Shown here: one piece after another, positions 53,437 through 60,941 of the stretch
Numbering within the stretch: position 1 is the first letter of the stretch
Layout: each line of letters starts with the position of its first letter
From: Terrimonas sp.
GTDB lineage: Bacteria; Bacteroidota; Bacteroidia; Chitinophagales; Chitinophagaceae
DNA length: 64,000 nt
Reading direction: 5' to 3'
Assembly: GCA_016125075.1 (NCBI GenBank)
Contig: WGMO01000004.1
Location: 204,253 to 268,252 of the forward strand
The notes under the pieces: model-generated
Seen by the model: the letters and a program-made list of their open reading frames with translations, nothing else
Databases searched by the model: none
What the model was told of the DNA's origin: nothing
Position numbers and translations under genes: made by a program

Positions 53437-53661
53437 TCAAGTGATTAAATCTACAATTATATTTTCTGCCTCATTAATCCTGAGACTAAGGGAATACCCG
53501 GAAACACTAATGGATATGGGGTCTCCCAGCGGCGCAACCTGTTCAATCAGGATTCTTTCGCCCGGAACACAGCCCATCTCCATTAATTTCAAAAAGATAT
53601 CATTATTTTCAAAATGAGTAATTATTGCTTCCTGCCCAGGCTTCAGATCGGAAAGTTTCAT
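53437..53661 (-). CDS. feoA: FeoA-family iron transport accessory protein
   Basis: A 74-residue SH3-like protein (MKLSDLKPGQEAIITHF, then FLKLMEMGCVPGERILIEQVAPLGDPISISVSGYSLSLR) that is the cytoplasmic partner of FeoB. ATG 53661 or 53667 both fit; an upstream start at 53754 would overlap the promoter palindrome. The gene is 4 kb away from feoB and on the other strand, which is unusual for this pair. A 20-bp palindrome upstream is a probable operator. Confidence 0.85.
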   Translation of the reverse strand: MKLSDLKPGQEAIITHFENNDIFLKLMEMGCVPGERILIEQVAPLGDPISISVSGYSLSLRINEAENIIVDLIT

Positions 53662-53678
53662 TGGCATTATTAATATTG

Positions 53679-53715
53679 CAAAACTAACCTTGTCCATTCG
53701 TAAATGTTTACGAAT
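53679..53715 (-). promoter_or_regulatory. feoA promoter with a perfect palindrome
   Basis: On the minus strand TAGTTTTG (53686-53679) is a perfect TAnnTTTG -7 element. Upstream, over the -33 position, lies the palindrome ATTCGTAAATGTTTACGAAT (53696-53715) with 9-bp arms. It also overlaps a possible ybeY start at 53704. Confidence 0.65.
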
Positions 53716-53724
53716 TTTGAAAAT

Positions 53725-54177
53725 ATGTTGCAAACAAAATCGGCTGATATTCATTTCTTTAGCCAGGGGGTACGACTGTATCTCCGGAACCGGCGGGCGC
53801 TCAAGTCATTTCTTCAGGAATTATTCAAAAAGGAGGGTAAAAAGCTGGAAAGCCTGAATTATATTTTTTGCACGGATGAAGCCCTGCTTTCAATCAACAA
53901 AACCTATCTCAAACACGATTATTATACCGATATCATCAGTTTTGACCTTTCGGACAAAGGCCTGCCGGTAAAAGGCGAAATTTATATCAGTCTGGACCGG
54001 GTAAAGGCAAACGCAAAATCCTTTAGGACTACCATCAAAGAAGAAATTCACAGGGTTATTTTTCATGGAGCCCTGCACCTTTGCGGTTACAAAGACAAAA
54101 CAAGTGCGGAAATCAACGAAATCCGGTCAAGGGAGTGCTTCTATCTCAAAAAATATGGAATTTCATGTTCCACGTGA
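53725..54177 (+). CDS. ybeY: Endoribonuclease YbeY (rRNA maturation factor)
   Basis: A 150-residue metal-dependent endoribonuclease needed for 16S rRNA 3' processing and ribosome quality control. The signature region is RVIFHGALHLCGYKDKTSAEINEIRSRE; the first two histidines of the H-x3-H metal motif are present, and the third position is Asp in the form GYKDK seen in this phylum. ATG 53725 is preferred over 53704, which lies in the feoA palindrome. Its stop codon is embedded in a parS-like site. Confidence 0.9.
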   Translation: MLQTKSADIHFFSQGVRLYLRNRRALKSFLQELFKKEGKKLESLNYIFCTDEALLSINKTYLKHDYYTDIISFDLSDKGLPVKGEIYISLDRVKANAKSFRTTIKEEIHRVIFHGALHLCGYKDKTSAEINEIRSRECFYLKKYGISCST

Positions 54178-54181
54178 AATA
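54166..54181. promoter_or_regulatory. parS-like ParB-binding site 1
   Basis: TGTTCCACGTGAAATA matches the parS consensus TGTTNCACGTGNAACA in all but one position. It contains the stop codon of ybeY. Confidence 0.7.
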
Positions 54182-54200
54182 GTTGACCTTTTTCACCAAA

Positions 54201-54216
54201 TGTTTCCCGTGGAACA
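54201..54216. promoter_or_regulatory. parS-like ParB-binding site 2
   Basis: TGTTTCCCGTGGAACA differs at one fixed position from the parS consensus TGTTNCACGTGNAACA. Its centre lies 35 bp from that of site 1 and upstream of the mnmG promoter. Confidence 0.6.
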
Positions 54217-54257
54217 TCCATAGAAAGCAAAAGTCAAATTAAAGCGCACTAATCGTG

Positions 54258-54265
54258 TATCTTTG
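54258..54265 (+). promoter_or_regulatory. mnmG -7 element, nearly leaderless transcript
   Basis: TATCTTTG fits TAnnTTTG exactly and ends 6 bp before the ATG at 54272, so transcription would begin at or next to the start codon. A -33 TTTG is not seen. Confidence 0.55.
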
Positions 54266-54271
54266 CACCCC

Positions 54272-56134
54272 ATGTTTCCAGAATATGATATTATAGTGGT
54301 TGGTGCGGGCCACGCAGGTTGTGAAGCTGCGGCGGCAGCGGCCAATTTAGGCTCAAAAGTGCTCCTGGTGACCATGAACATGCAAACTATTGCACAAATG
54401 AGTTGCAACCCGGCCATGGGTGGAATCGCCAAGGGTCAGATTGTTAGGGAAATTGACGCCATGGGAGGGTATTCCGGTATTGTTACGGACGAATCCATGA
54501 TCCAGTTCAGGATGCTGAATAAATCAAAGGGACCGGCCATGTGGAGCCCAAGGGCCCAAAGCGACAGGATGCTTTTTTCCCAGAAATGGAGGGAAATGCT
54601 GGAGCAGACGCCAAATCTGGATTTTTACCAGGACATGGTGAAAGCGTTATTGATAAAAGAGGGCCGATGCCAGGGTGTAATCACAGGCCTGGGCCATGAA
54701 ATCAGGGCAAAAGCGGTTGTTTTGACAAATGGAACCTTTTTAAATGGGGTGATCCATGTGGGTGAAAAGAATTTTGGCGGAGGAAGAATATCAGAAAAAG
54801 CAGCCACAGGAATTACCGAACAATTGGTTGAACTGGGATTTGAAAGTGACCGGCTAAAAACAGGAACGCCTCCGAGGGTGGATGGAAGAAGTCTTGATTA
54901 CTCAAAGATGGAGGAGCAACCAGGAGATCCGGAAATGGGTGGCTTTTCCTATACCAATACTACAAAACCAACAAAACAAAGAAGTTGCTGGATCACCTAT
55001 ACCAATACCCATGTACACGAAATATTAAGAAAGGGATTTGACAGGAGTCCCATGTTTGCCGGAAGGATTGACGGGGTAGGGCCCCGGTATTGTCCCAGTA
55101 TTGAAGACAAGATCAATCGTTTTGCAGAGAGGGACCGTCACCAGCTCTTTGTAGAACCCGAGGGATGGAATACCGTAGAGATATATGTAAATGGATTTTC
55201 GACTTCCTTACCGGAAGATATACAATACGAAGCACTTCGTACTATACCGGGTTTTGAGCAGGCCAAAATGTTCCGGCCGGGTTATGCCATCGAATACGAT
55301 TATTTTCCTCCTACGCAGCTGCGGCATACCCTGGAAACCCGCCTGGTGGAAAACCTTTTTTTTGCAGGGCAGATCAATGGAACAACGGGTTATGAAGAAG
55401 CGGCCTGCCAGGGTTTAATGGCCGGGATTAATGCCCACCAGAAAATACGGTTACTCGACTCCGTTATATTAAAGCGGAGCGAGGCCTATATCGGGGTCCT
55501 GATCGATGACCTCATCACGAAAGGGACCAAAGAGCCCTACCGGATGTTTACCAGCCGGGCAGAATTCCGCACCCTGCTGCGACAGGATAATGCAGACCTT
55601 CGGTTAACAGAAATGAGTTACCGCCTCGGGCTGGCATCACAGGAAAGAATGGAAAGGGTACTGGTCAAAAAGAACGGATGTTCTGCTATCATCGAATTGT
55701 TGAATAAAACTGCGGTTGAACCCCGGGAGATTAACCCCTTTCTCGAAACAATTTCCTCAGCCCCGGTCACGGAAAAACAAAAACTCGCCAAAATATTATT
55801 AAGACCCGATATCACCCTTCCTGTATTGTCGGATCACGTGTATTCATTAAAAACCGCCCTTTCCGGATTTGATGCAGATACCATCGAACAGGCCGGGATA
55901 CAGGTAAAATATGAAGTGTATATTGAAAAAGAGAAAGACCTGGTGGCCAGGATGAGTCAATTGGAAGACCAGCTGATCCCCGACAGCTTTGATTATGACA
56001 AACTAAAAGCCCTTTCTTCGGAAGCCCTCCAAAAATTCAAAAAAATCAGGCCCAGGACCCTGGGACAGGCCAGCCGTATCAGTGGTGTAAACCCCAGCGA
56101 TGTGCAGATCCTGATGGTTTTTATGGGGCGGTAA
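54272..56134 (+). CDS. mnmG: tRNA uridine-5-carboxymethylaminomethyl modification enzyme
   Basis: A 620-residue FAD enzyme (GidA) that with MnmE installs the cmnm5 group at wobble uridines. The FAD motif GAGHAGCEAA is at the N-terminus, followed by NPAMGGIAKG with the redox Cys, the GTPPRVDGRS segment and the C-terminal helical domain ending in VNPSDVQILMVFMGR. ATG 54272 is used; a TTG at 54263 lies inside the -7 element. Two parS-like sites precede it, as often in the oriC region of bacteria. Its product could work on the same wobble position as MnmH in this window. Confidence 0.96.
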   Translation: MFPEYDIIVVGAGHAGCEAAAAAANLGSKVLLVTMNMQTIAQMSCNPAMGGIAKGQIVREIDAMGGYSGIVTDESMIQFRMLNKSKGPAMWSPRAQSDRMLFSQKWREMLEQTPNLDFYQDMVKALLIKEGRCQGVITGLGHEIRAKAVVLTNGTFLNGVIHVGEKNFGGGRISEKAATGITEQLVELGFESDRLKTGTPPRVDGRSLDYSKMEEQPGDPEMGGFSYTNTTKPTKQRSCWITYTNTHVHEILRKGFDRSPMFAGRIDGVGPRYCPSIEDKINRFAERDRHQLFVEPEGWNTVEIYVNGFSTSLPEDIQYEALRTIPGFEQAKMFRPGYAIEYDYFPPTQLRHTLETRLVENLFFAGQINGTTGYEEAACQGLMAGINAHQKIRLLDSVILKRSEAYIGVLIDDLITKGTKEPYRMFTSRAEFRTLLRQDNADLRLTEMSYRLGLASQERMERVLVKKNGCSAIIELLNKTAVEPREINPFLETISSAPVTEKQKLAKILLRPDITLPVLSDHVYSLKTALSGFDADTIEQAGIQVKYEVYIEKEKDLVARMSQLEDQLIPDSFDYDKLKALSSEALQKFKKIRPRTLGQASRISGVNPSDVQILMVFMGR

Positions 56135-56145
56135 TAGTGGAAACA

Positions 56146-56176
56146 AAAAATCCCGGTTATAATAACCAGGATTTTT
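56146..56176 (+). terminator. Hairpin terminator after mnmG
   Basis: AAAAATCC-GGTTAT / AATAACC-GGATTTTT forms a 14-bp stem with one mismatch and a T-run. A second stem, GTGGTGT (56177-56183) with ACACCAC (56194-56200), follows directly. Confidence 0.8.
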
Positions 56177-56303
56177 GTGGTGTGGGGCGTTTTACACCAC
56201 GCCAATTCTACTTAACCATACCTTACTCTAACTTACTGAAACTCTTGTCTGGCCTGCATTTTGCAGGAAAGCCGTGTTAATAAAAATTCATTAAAATTGG
56301 GTT

Positions 56304-56328
56304 ATTCCTTGCCCCTATTCTTGCCCCC
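56304..56328. repeat. Direct repeat upstream of the integrase gene
   Basis: ATTCCTTGCCCC and ATTCTTGCCCC are direct repeats spaced by 1 nt in the 225-bp gap between mnmG and the integrase. They may be recombinase or excisionase arm sites, or part of the element end. Confidence 0.35.
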
Positions 56329-56359
56329 AATTGTACCTTTATCAAATTAATTTCAGATT

Positions 56360-57688
56360 ATGTCAAGAACGAACAGCGGTGTATTATTTTACCTCAAGAA
56401 ACCAAAAAGTCCAATCAGCCCGGTCAAGTGCGTATTCTGTTACTCTAATCACCAGCTTTACTATTACGAAAAAAAACTTTCCATAGAACCCCGGTATTGG
56501 AATAAAAACTCACAAAGAGCCAAAGAAACCAAAGCTTTTCAGGGATATTTTGACTTCAATATGACCCTGGATAATATAGAAAATGCCATTCTTGTCTGTT
56601 ATCGTAAATATGTCAATGATATGGGCCGGGAGCCAGGCGTAGACGAATTAAGAACACTGGTCAGGCAAAAAAGAGGCTATGCTAAGATCAAAGAGACCCC
56701 CGAGCTTTTTGAATTCATTGATCTGTTCATACAACATGCGGAAGCAGGCAAGCACCTTAATTTACAAACTGGAAAACCGATTAAGGAGACAACGGTAAAA
56801 ACATACCGGCAAACCCTCTCTTTGTTAAAGGAATTTTCAACCGTAAAAAAATGGAAGCTGAAGTTCAATGATATGAATCCGGAGTTTCACAAAGAATTTG
56901 TCCATTTCCTTTCAAGAGAATATATCAGTCCTGAGTCCGGCAAGTCCTTTAAGCCTAATAGCGTTGGAAAGCATATCACCAATCTCAAAACCTTTTTGAG
57001 CAATGCCTTTGAAAGAAAGATCACAACTAACCAGGACTTCAGAATGAAAGGATTTAAAGTACTCAAAGAAGAAGTTGATTCCGTCTATCTTAATAAAGAA
57101 GAAATAATAGCATTGGAAAATATTTCATTGCCCGCTAACAGCTTCAATGAAAAGGTCAGAGATTTATTTGTTATAGGTTGCCATACCGGCCTGCGTATTT
57201 CAGACCTGAAAAGATTATCGGAAGATCATATTAAGCATACCAATGATGAAGGCTATATTGAGATAGAAATGCTAAAAACAGCAAAGCCAGTTACAATTCC
57301 TCTCACAGAAAAACTTGAATCACTCCTTTTCAAATACAAAACTCCATCTGGCAATTTCTTTCCTGGCATTCATGATCAAAGAGTGAATGATGCGATCAAA
57401 GAAGTGGCTGCCGAGGCAGATATATTCAAAAAAGAAGTTATTATAAATGCTACCGAAAAAGGGTTGAGGGTTTCCAAACTTATTCCCAAATACCAACTTA
57501 TCACCAATCACACTGCCAGAAGATCCTTTGCTACCAATAAGGTTTTAGAGGGCTATCCATATTCTGCGATTATGCTGATCACAGGACACAAGACTGAAAA
57601 AGCTTTTTTACGATATGTCAAGATCAGCGGATATGACGCGGTGAAAATATTCAAACAGCATACAGACAAAATCAAAATCGCAATCTGA
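56360..57688 (+). CDS. Tyrosine-type site-specific integrase
   Basis: A 442-residue recombinase. An N-terminal Arm-binding-like part (1-110), a SAM-like core-binding domain (about 115-225) and a catalytic domain (about 240-442) are visible. The catalytic residues are Arg279 (GCHTGLRISDLK), His384-x-x-Arg387 (NHTARRSF), His410 (ITGHKTEK) and the nucleophile Tyr419 (FLRYVK). All are present, so it should be active. It inserts the element at a chromosomal site next to mnmG and is the first gene of the element. Confidence 0.93.
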   Translation: MSRTNSGVLFYLKKPKSPISPVKCVFCYSNHQLYYYEKKLSIEPRYWNKNSQRAKETKAFQGYFDFNMTLDNIENAILVCYRKYVNDMGREPGVDELRTLVRQKRGYAKIKETPELFEFIDLFIQHAEAGKHLNLQTGKPIKETTVKTYRQTLSLLKEFSTVKKWKLKFNDMNPEFHKEFVHFLSREYISPESGKSFKPNSVGKHITNLKTFLSNAFERKITTNQDFRMKGFKVLKEEVDSVYLNKEEIIALENISLPANSFNEKVRDLFVIGCHTGLRISDLKRLSEDHIKHTNDEGYIEIEMLKTAKPVTIPLTEKLESLLFKYKTPSGNFFPGIHDQRVNDAIKEVAAEADIFKKEVIINATEKGLRVSKLIPKYQLITNHTARRSFATNKVLEGYPYSAIMLITGHKTEKAFLRYVKISGYDAVKIFKQHTDKIKIAI

Positions 57689-57733
57689 TACATAGCCCGA
57701 TTTTGTTAATTTCATGCCTAATTTTATTGCTCC

Positions 57734-58312
57734 ATGGAAAGAAATTACATTTTACGAATTTCCATATCTGAAATAGAGCCTTTGATTTGGAGACAGGTAA
57801 AAGTTAACGCTGACATACATCTATCTGAGCTTCATCATGTGATACAATTAGCAATGGGATGGAAAAACTATCATTTGTATCAATTTTCCTATCATGATCT
57901 ATTGATGGGAAATCCTGTTTTGCTCGATGAAAAAGATATTATTAGTGACCGATTTGTAACGCTCGCAGCTATACTAAAGAAAGAAGGAGATGTATTGGGT
58001 TATGAATATGATTTTGGTGACGGTTGGATGCATGAAGTACGATTGGAAACTATTACTAATGAAGCCAGGGCTTCACACCCTCCTGTCTGTTTAAACGGAG
58101 AGAGGAATTCGCCGCCGGAAGATTGTGGAGGTATCGGAGGCTATTATTCTTTATTAAAAGCCCTTACTGATAAAAGAAATCCAGAGCATAAGGAAACTCT
58201 TCAATGGGCTGGCACTTACAATCCGGAGAAAACAAACCTGGAGGCTATAAATAAATCCTTTCAATCCATCCGACGTTATGTACGCAAGTATGAAACAGAA
58301 AATGGCTTATAG
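57734..58312 (+). CDS. Plasmid pRiA4b ORF-3-like protein
   Basis: A 192-residue protein of the pRiA4b ORF-3 / IS1096 TnpR-like family. The characteristic segments are IEPLIWRQVKVNADIHLSEL, HHVIQLAMGWKNYHLYQF, the acidic YEYDFGDGWMHEVRLE and the Pro/Glu segment PVCLNGERNSPPEDCGGIGGYY. Its function is unknown; copies are frequent on plasmids and mobile elements. It follows the integrase by 45 bp and precedes the NUMOD protein by 8 bp, and looks like cargo of the element. Confidence 0.88.
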   Translation: MERNYILRISISEIEPLIWRQVKVNADIHLSELHHVIQLAMGWKNYHLYQFSYHDLLMGNPVLLDEKDIISDRFVTLAAILKKEGDVLGYEYDFGDGWMHEVRLETITNEARASHPPVCLNGERNSPPEDCGGIGGYYSLLKALTDKRNPEHKETLQWAGTYNPEKTNLEAINKSFQSIRRYVRKYETENGL

Positions 58313-58320
58313 AAGACTTT

Positions 58321-59088
58321 ATGAAATATCCAATAAAGACTGAAAAAATTCCGTGCTTCAATAAATCCTTAAAAAATCTGAAAGGTGAAAAGTGGCGTGA
58401 GATTTCCGGGACCGAAGGCTATTTCCTTATTTCGAATTATGGAAGGGTTAAAGCTGTTTCCCGCTATATCGAAAGAAGCAACGCACAAGTAGGTTTTTGG
58501 AGCAAAGAAAAAATATTAAGCCAGTATTGTTCAAAAAACAGAAATAGGTATAAAAAGGATTACACATTTGGAATGGTAGTGACTTATCAATTCAATAAAA
58601 AGAAATTCAGGCCAATGGTAAGGAGGTTGGTCTATAAAGAATTTATACAACCAGTTACCAAAGAAAGAATGAGCGGGAAAATTGTGTACAATATAAATGG
58701 TGATGGTTTAGATAATTATACATCCAATCTTGCGCTTACTACGAAAAGTGAGCTGCGAAAAATTGAACTGGAAAATGACAGATATATTCCCCCTGCATTT
58801 AAAGTAGATCCTGCTAAAAATCGGAAACATCTTTTAAAAATGAACAGGAAGAAACGCCGTAAAGTAAAGCAATACCGGCTGGATGGAAAATTGATAAAAC
58901 AATTTCCAAGCTTGATAGCGGCTTCCCTAAAAACCGGCATAAGCCCTGGTAATATTTCTGCATGTGCTTACAGAATACTGCATCAAACAAAAGGATTTGT
59001 ATGGCGTTTTGAATCCGATTCATACAAAGGCCGCATTAATGACCGCAGGCGGACAAGACATAACGATCCTTCACAAAAAGTAGCATAG
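58321..59088 (+). CDS. NUMOD4/NUMOD1-domain HNH-like protein, probably degenerate
   Basis: A 255-residue protein with a NUMOD4 domain (WREISGTEGYFLISNYGRVKAVSR, about 21-48), a middle region resembling an HNH endonuclease (about 70-135) and a C-terminal NUMOD1-like DNA-binding helix-turn-helix (VKQYRLDGKLIKQFPSLIAASLKTG). The HNH core usually has a His in the form HxDGNxxNN; here it reads NINGDGLDNYTSNL, so the first catalytic His is replaced by Asn. It may be inactive as a nuclease or may be a binding protein. It follows the pRiA4b-like gene by 8 bp. Confidence 0.75.
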   Translation: MKYPIKTEKIPCFNKSLKNLKGEKWREISGTEGYFLISNYGRVKAVSRYIERSNAQVGFWSKEKILSQYCSKNRNRYKKDYTFGMVVTYQFNKKKFRPMVRRLVYKEFIQPVTKERMSGKIVYNINGDGLDNYTSNLALTTKSELRKIELENDRYIPPAFKVDPAKNRKHLLKMNRKKRRKVKQYRLDGKLIKQFPSLIAASLKTGISPGNISACAYRILHQTKGFVWRFESDSYKGRINDRRRTRHNDPSQKVA

Positions 59089-59200
59089 CCATCACACAGA
59101 AATTACATTTTTTTAACTTTCCTTAAACTACATTTTCTTACTTTTATAGAGTAAACAAGTTCTCCGGAACTTCATTGTGTAGAATGATAAATTGAGGTGT

Positions 59201-59929
59201 ATGAAATTAAGTGAAGTTATTCCCTTCCTGACATTTTCTGTTATTGCAGATCATGCAAAAATTGAAGAGCAGTTCAATAACTGCCATTCCAACCATCAAT
59301 CCAGGTTTCCATATTGGAGCATCCATGCTACCAGAAGAAAATTGATGAGCAACTTTTGGTATGCAACCGTATTCCGGCATTTTATTTCACTGTACTGCAT
59401 TGCTCTGCTGGTTACCGCCCTTTTTAACCATCGTGATTGGTTCAATCCTACCATTTTCATGGTATCGGTTTCCCTGTTTTGCTTTGCATTCTTTGTAATG
59501 CTGTTTTTTATTTATTTACCCGCTTACCAAAGCATGTATCTCCCATTACTTGACAGCTATCTTGAATCCTATTCAGGCAAGCAGTTGGAGGCCATCCAGA
59601 AATGCAAAAAGCAACAGTATTCAGTCGTTGTGTTAATGCTAATCCACCATGTATATCAAAAGATGGCAGGACTACAACCGGTTTTAATCAATACAGGAAA
59701 TGCTCAACTATTGGCCAGGCAATACGGAATATCCATTAAAAGTATCTGCCCTGCCTTACAGCTTATCCAGCGGGGTGAATGGGATCGAAGCAGCATACGG
59801 AAACGTACCGAAACGCTGGATGATTTTGAAACAGCCAAAGAACACTTCCGCTTATTACAAAACGATGATGCTATTCTGATACTGGAACATCTACAGCAGA
59901 AAATATTGCAACGTGGTGCGGTTGCGTGA
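59201..59929 (+). CDS. Membrane protein of the mobile element, unknown
   Basis: A 242-residue protein with two hydrophobic helices (about 62-82 and 89-110) between a polar N-terminus and a long helical C-terminus that includes a possible helix-turn-helix-like stretch (NAQLLARQYGISIKSICPALQLIQRGEWDRSSI). I do not recognise a family. The start at ATG 59201 is preferred to a TTG at 59192. It ends before a strong terminator, so it closes the first transcription unit of the element. Confidence 0.7.
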   Translation: MKLSEVIPFLTFSVIADHAKIEEQFNNCHSNHQSRFPYWSIHATRRKLMSNFWYATVFRHFISLYCIALLVTALFNHRDWFNPTIFMVSVSLFCFAFFVMLFFIYLPAYQSMYLPLLDSYLESYSGKQLEAIQKCKKQQYSVVVLMLIHHVYQKMAGLQPVLINTGNAQLLARQYGISIKSICPALQLIQRGEWDRSSIRKRTETLDDFETAKEHFRLLQNDDAILILEHLQQKILQRGAVA

Positions 59930-59952
59930 GATTTTATGCCTCTATTTTACCG

Positions 59953-59980
59953 AAGCAGCCTCAATCAGGCTGCTTTTTTG
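59953..59980 (+). terminator. Hairpin terminator after the membrane protein gene
   Basis: AGCAGCCT / AGGCTGCT stem, 5-nt loop, followed by TTTTTTG. It divides the element into two units. Confidence 0.85.
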
Positions 59981-60049
59981 CAGATTATCTATACTTAACT
60001 GGTTTTTCCTTCACTGATTCTTCATCTTGCCAGCCTAAAACAGTGAAGT

Positions 60050-60364
60050 ATGGAAAATGTGCAGATGTTATTCCCGATGGAGCCAAAAGAGTTTTGGCGT
60101 CGCTTAAAAACAATTGTAGAAGAAGTAGTGGAACAGCAGGGCAAAACCGGTCCGCCTAACCCACTTGACAAACACGCAGACAGGCCCTTGCTAAAGGCCA
60201 CCGAGGTCTGCGACATCTTTAAGGTCTCCAAGCCAACTATTTATGACTGGCTCAAACAGGGGAAATTGAAGTCCATTAAGATCGAATCGAGGCGGTATTT
60301 TCTATGGCAGGATATAGAGGAGCTAATCAAAAGCAGCCGGCCTGCGGCTACCTCCCAAAAGTGA
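60050..60364 (+). CDS. Helix-turn-helix excisionase-type protein
   Basis: A 104-residue protein. The C-terminal half has the HTH_17/MerR-like motif LLKATEVCDIFKVSKPTIYDWLKQGKLKSIKIESRRYFLWQ of excisionases and recombination-directionality factors of Bacteroidota elements (residues about 47-90). The N-terminal part contains a coiled piece. It probably controls excision or transfer. It follows the terminator by 69 bp and opens the second unit. Confidence 0.85.
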   Translation: MENVQMLFPMEPKEFWRRLKTIVEEVVEQQGKTGPPNPLDKHADRPLLKATEVCDIFKVSKPTIYDWLKQGKLKSIKIESRRYFLWQDIEELIKSSRPAATSQK

Positions 60365-60404
60365 TCCCTGACTACCTTTTCAACAGTCAATAAAATAAAA
60401 GCCT

Positions 60405-60896
60405 ATGTCACAAAAACATTTTGGGGAAATCGCCCAAATAATACGGCACACCAGGAAAGAAACTTTGCGAACCGTTGAAGTCGCAATCTTATATACCTAT
60501 TTTAATGTGGGACGTACAATTAAAGAAGAACAAAAAGATAAACACACTTTACCAGGAGATCTTTTATATAAGCTAAGCAATGAGCTAACAAAAGAGCATG
60601 GCAAAAGTTATTCGGTCGAAAACCTGAAGGCATTTAAGCAATTCTATCTTTTATATTCAGGACGGTTTTTTGATTCCGATTTGCAGAAAATATCTACAGC
60701 ATGGTCAGAAAGTCTTGCAGAAATACCTCACTATGATTCGGTCATTACACTATTTAAAAAGAAGTTTTCTTTAACCTGGCTTCATGACCAGTTTTTGATC
60801 AAAATAGAAAATGATAAAGTAAGAAATCAATTAGAGAAAGAAGCAGTTCAAAATGGCTGGAGCATAGAGAAATTAAAATTGAAGTTTCCAGAGTAA
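60405..60896 (+). CDS. Stand-alone DUF1016 N-terminal domain protein
   Basis: A 163-residue protein that corresponds only to the N-terminal domain of the DUF1016/YhcG family (TVEVAILYTYFNVGRTIKEEQKDKH ... LPGDLLYKLSNELTKEHGKSYSVENLKAFKQFY). The family normally has about 340 residues with a C-terminal PD-(D/E)XK nuclease-like domain, which is missing here. It ends at an ordinary stop codon at 60896 followed by a new gene. It might be a fragment or a separate binding module, since the terminal sequence IKLKFPE is not in an obvious nuclease frame. Confidence 0.8.
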   Translation: MSQKHFGEIAQIIRHTRKETLRTVEVAILYTYFNVGRTIKEEQKDKHTLPGDLLYKLSNELTKEHGKSYSVENLKAFKQFYLLYSGRFFDSDLQKISTAWSESLAEIPHYDSVITLFKKKFSLTWLHDQFLIKIENDKVRNQLEKEAVQNGWSIEKLKLKFPE

Positions 60897-60941
60897 TAAG
60901 AGCAGAGAAAATTATCTGTTCCGACAAAATAAAATTTGATT

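Noticed and set aside
55826..55845. CACGTG core inside mnmG as a third parS site
   Set aside because: The flanks (GGATCACGTGTATTC) do not fit TGTTNCACGTGNAACA.
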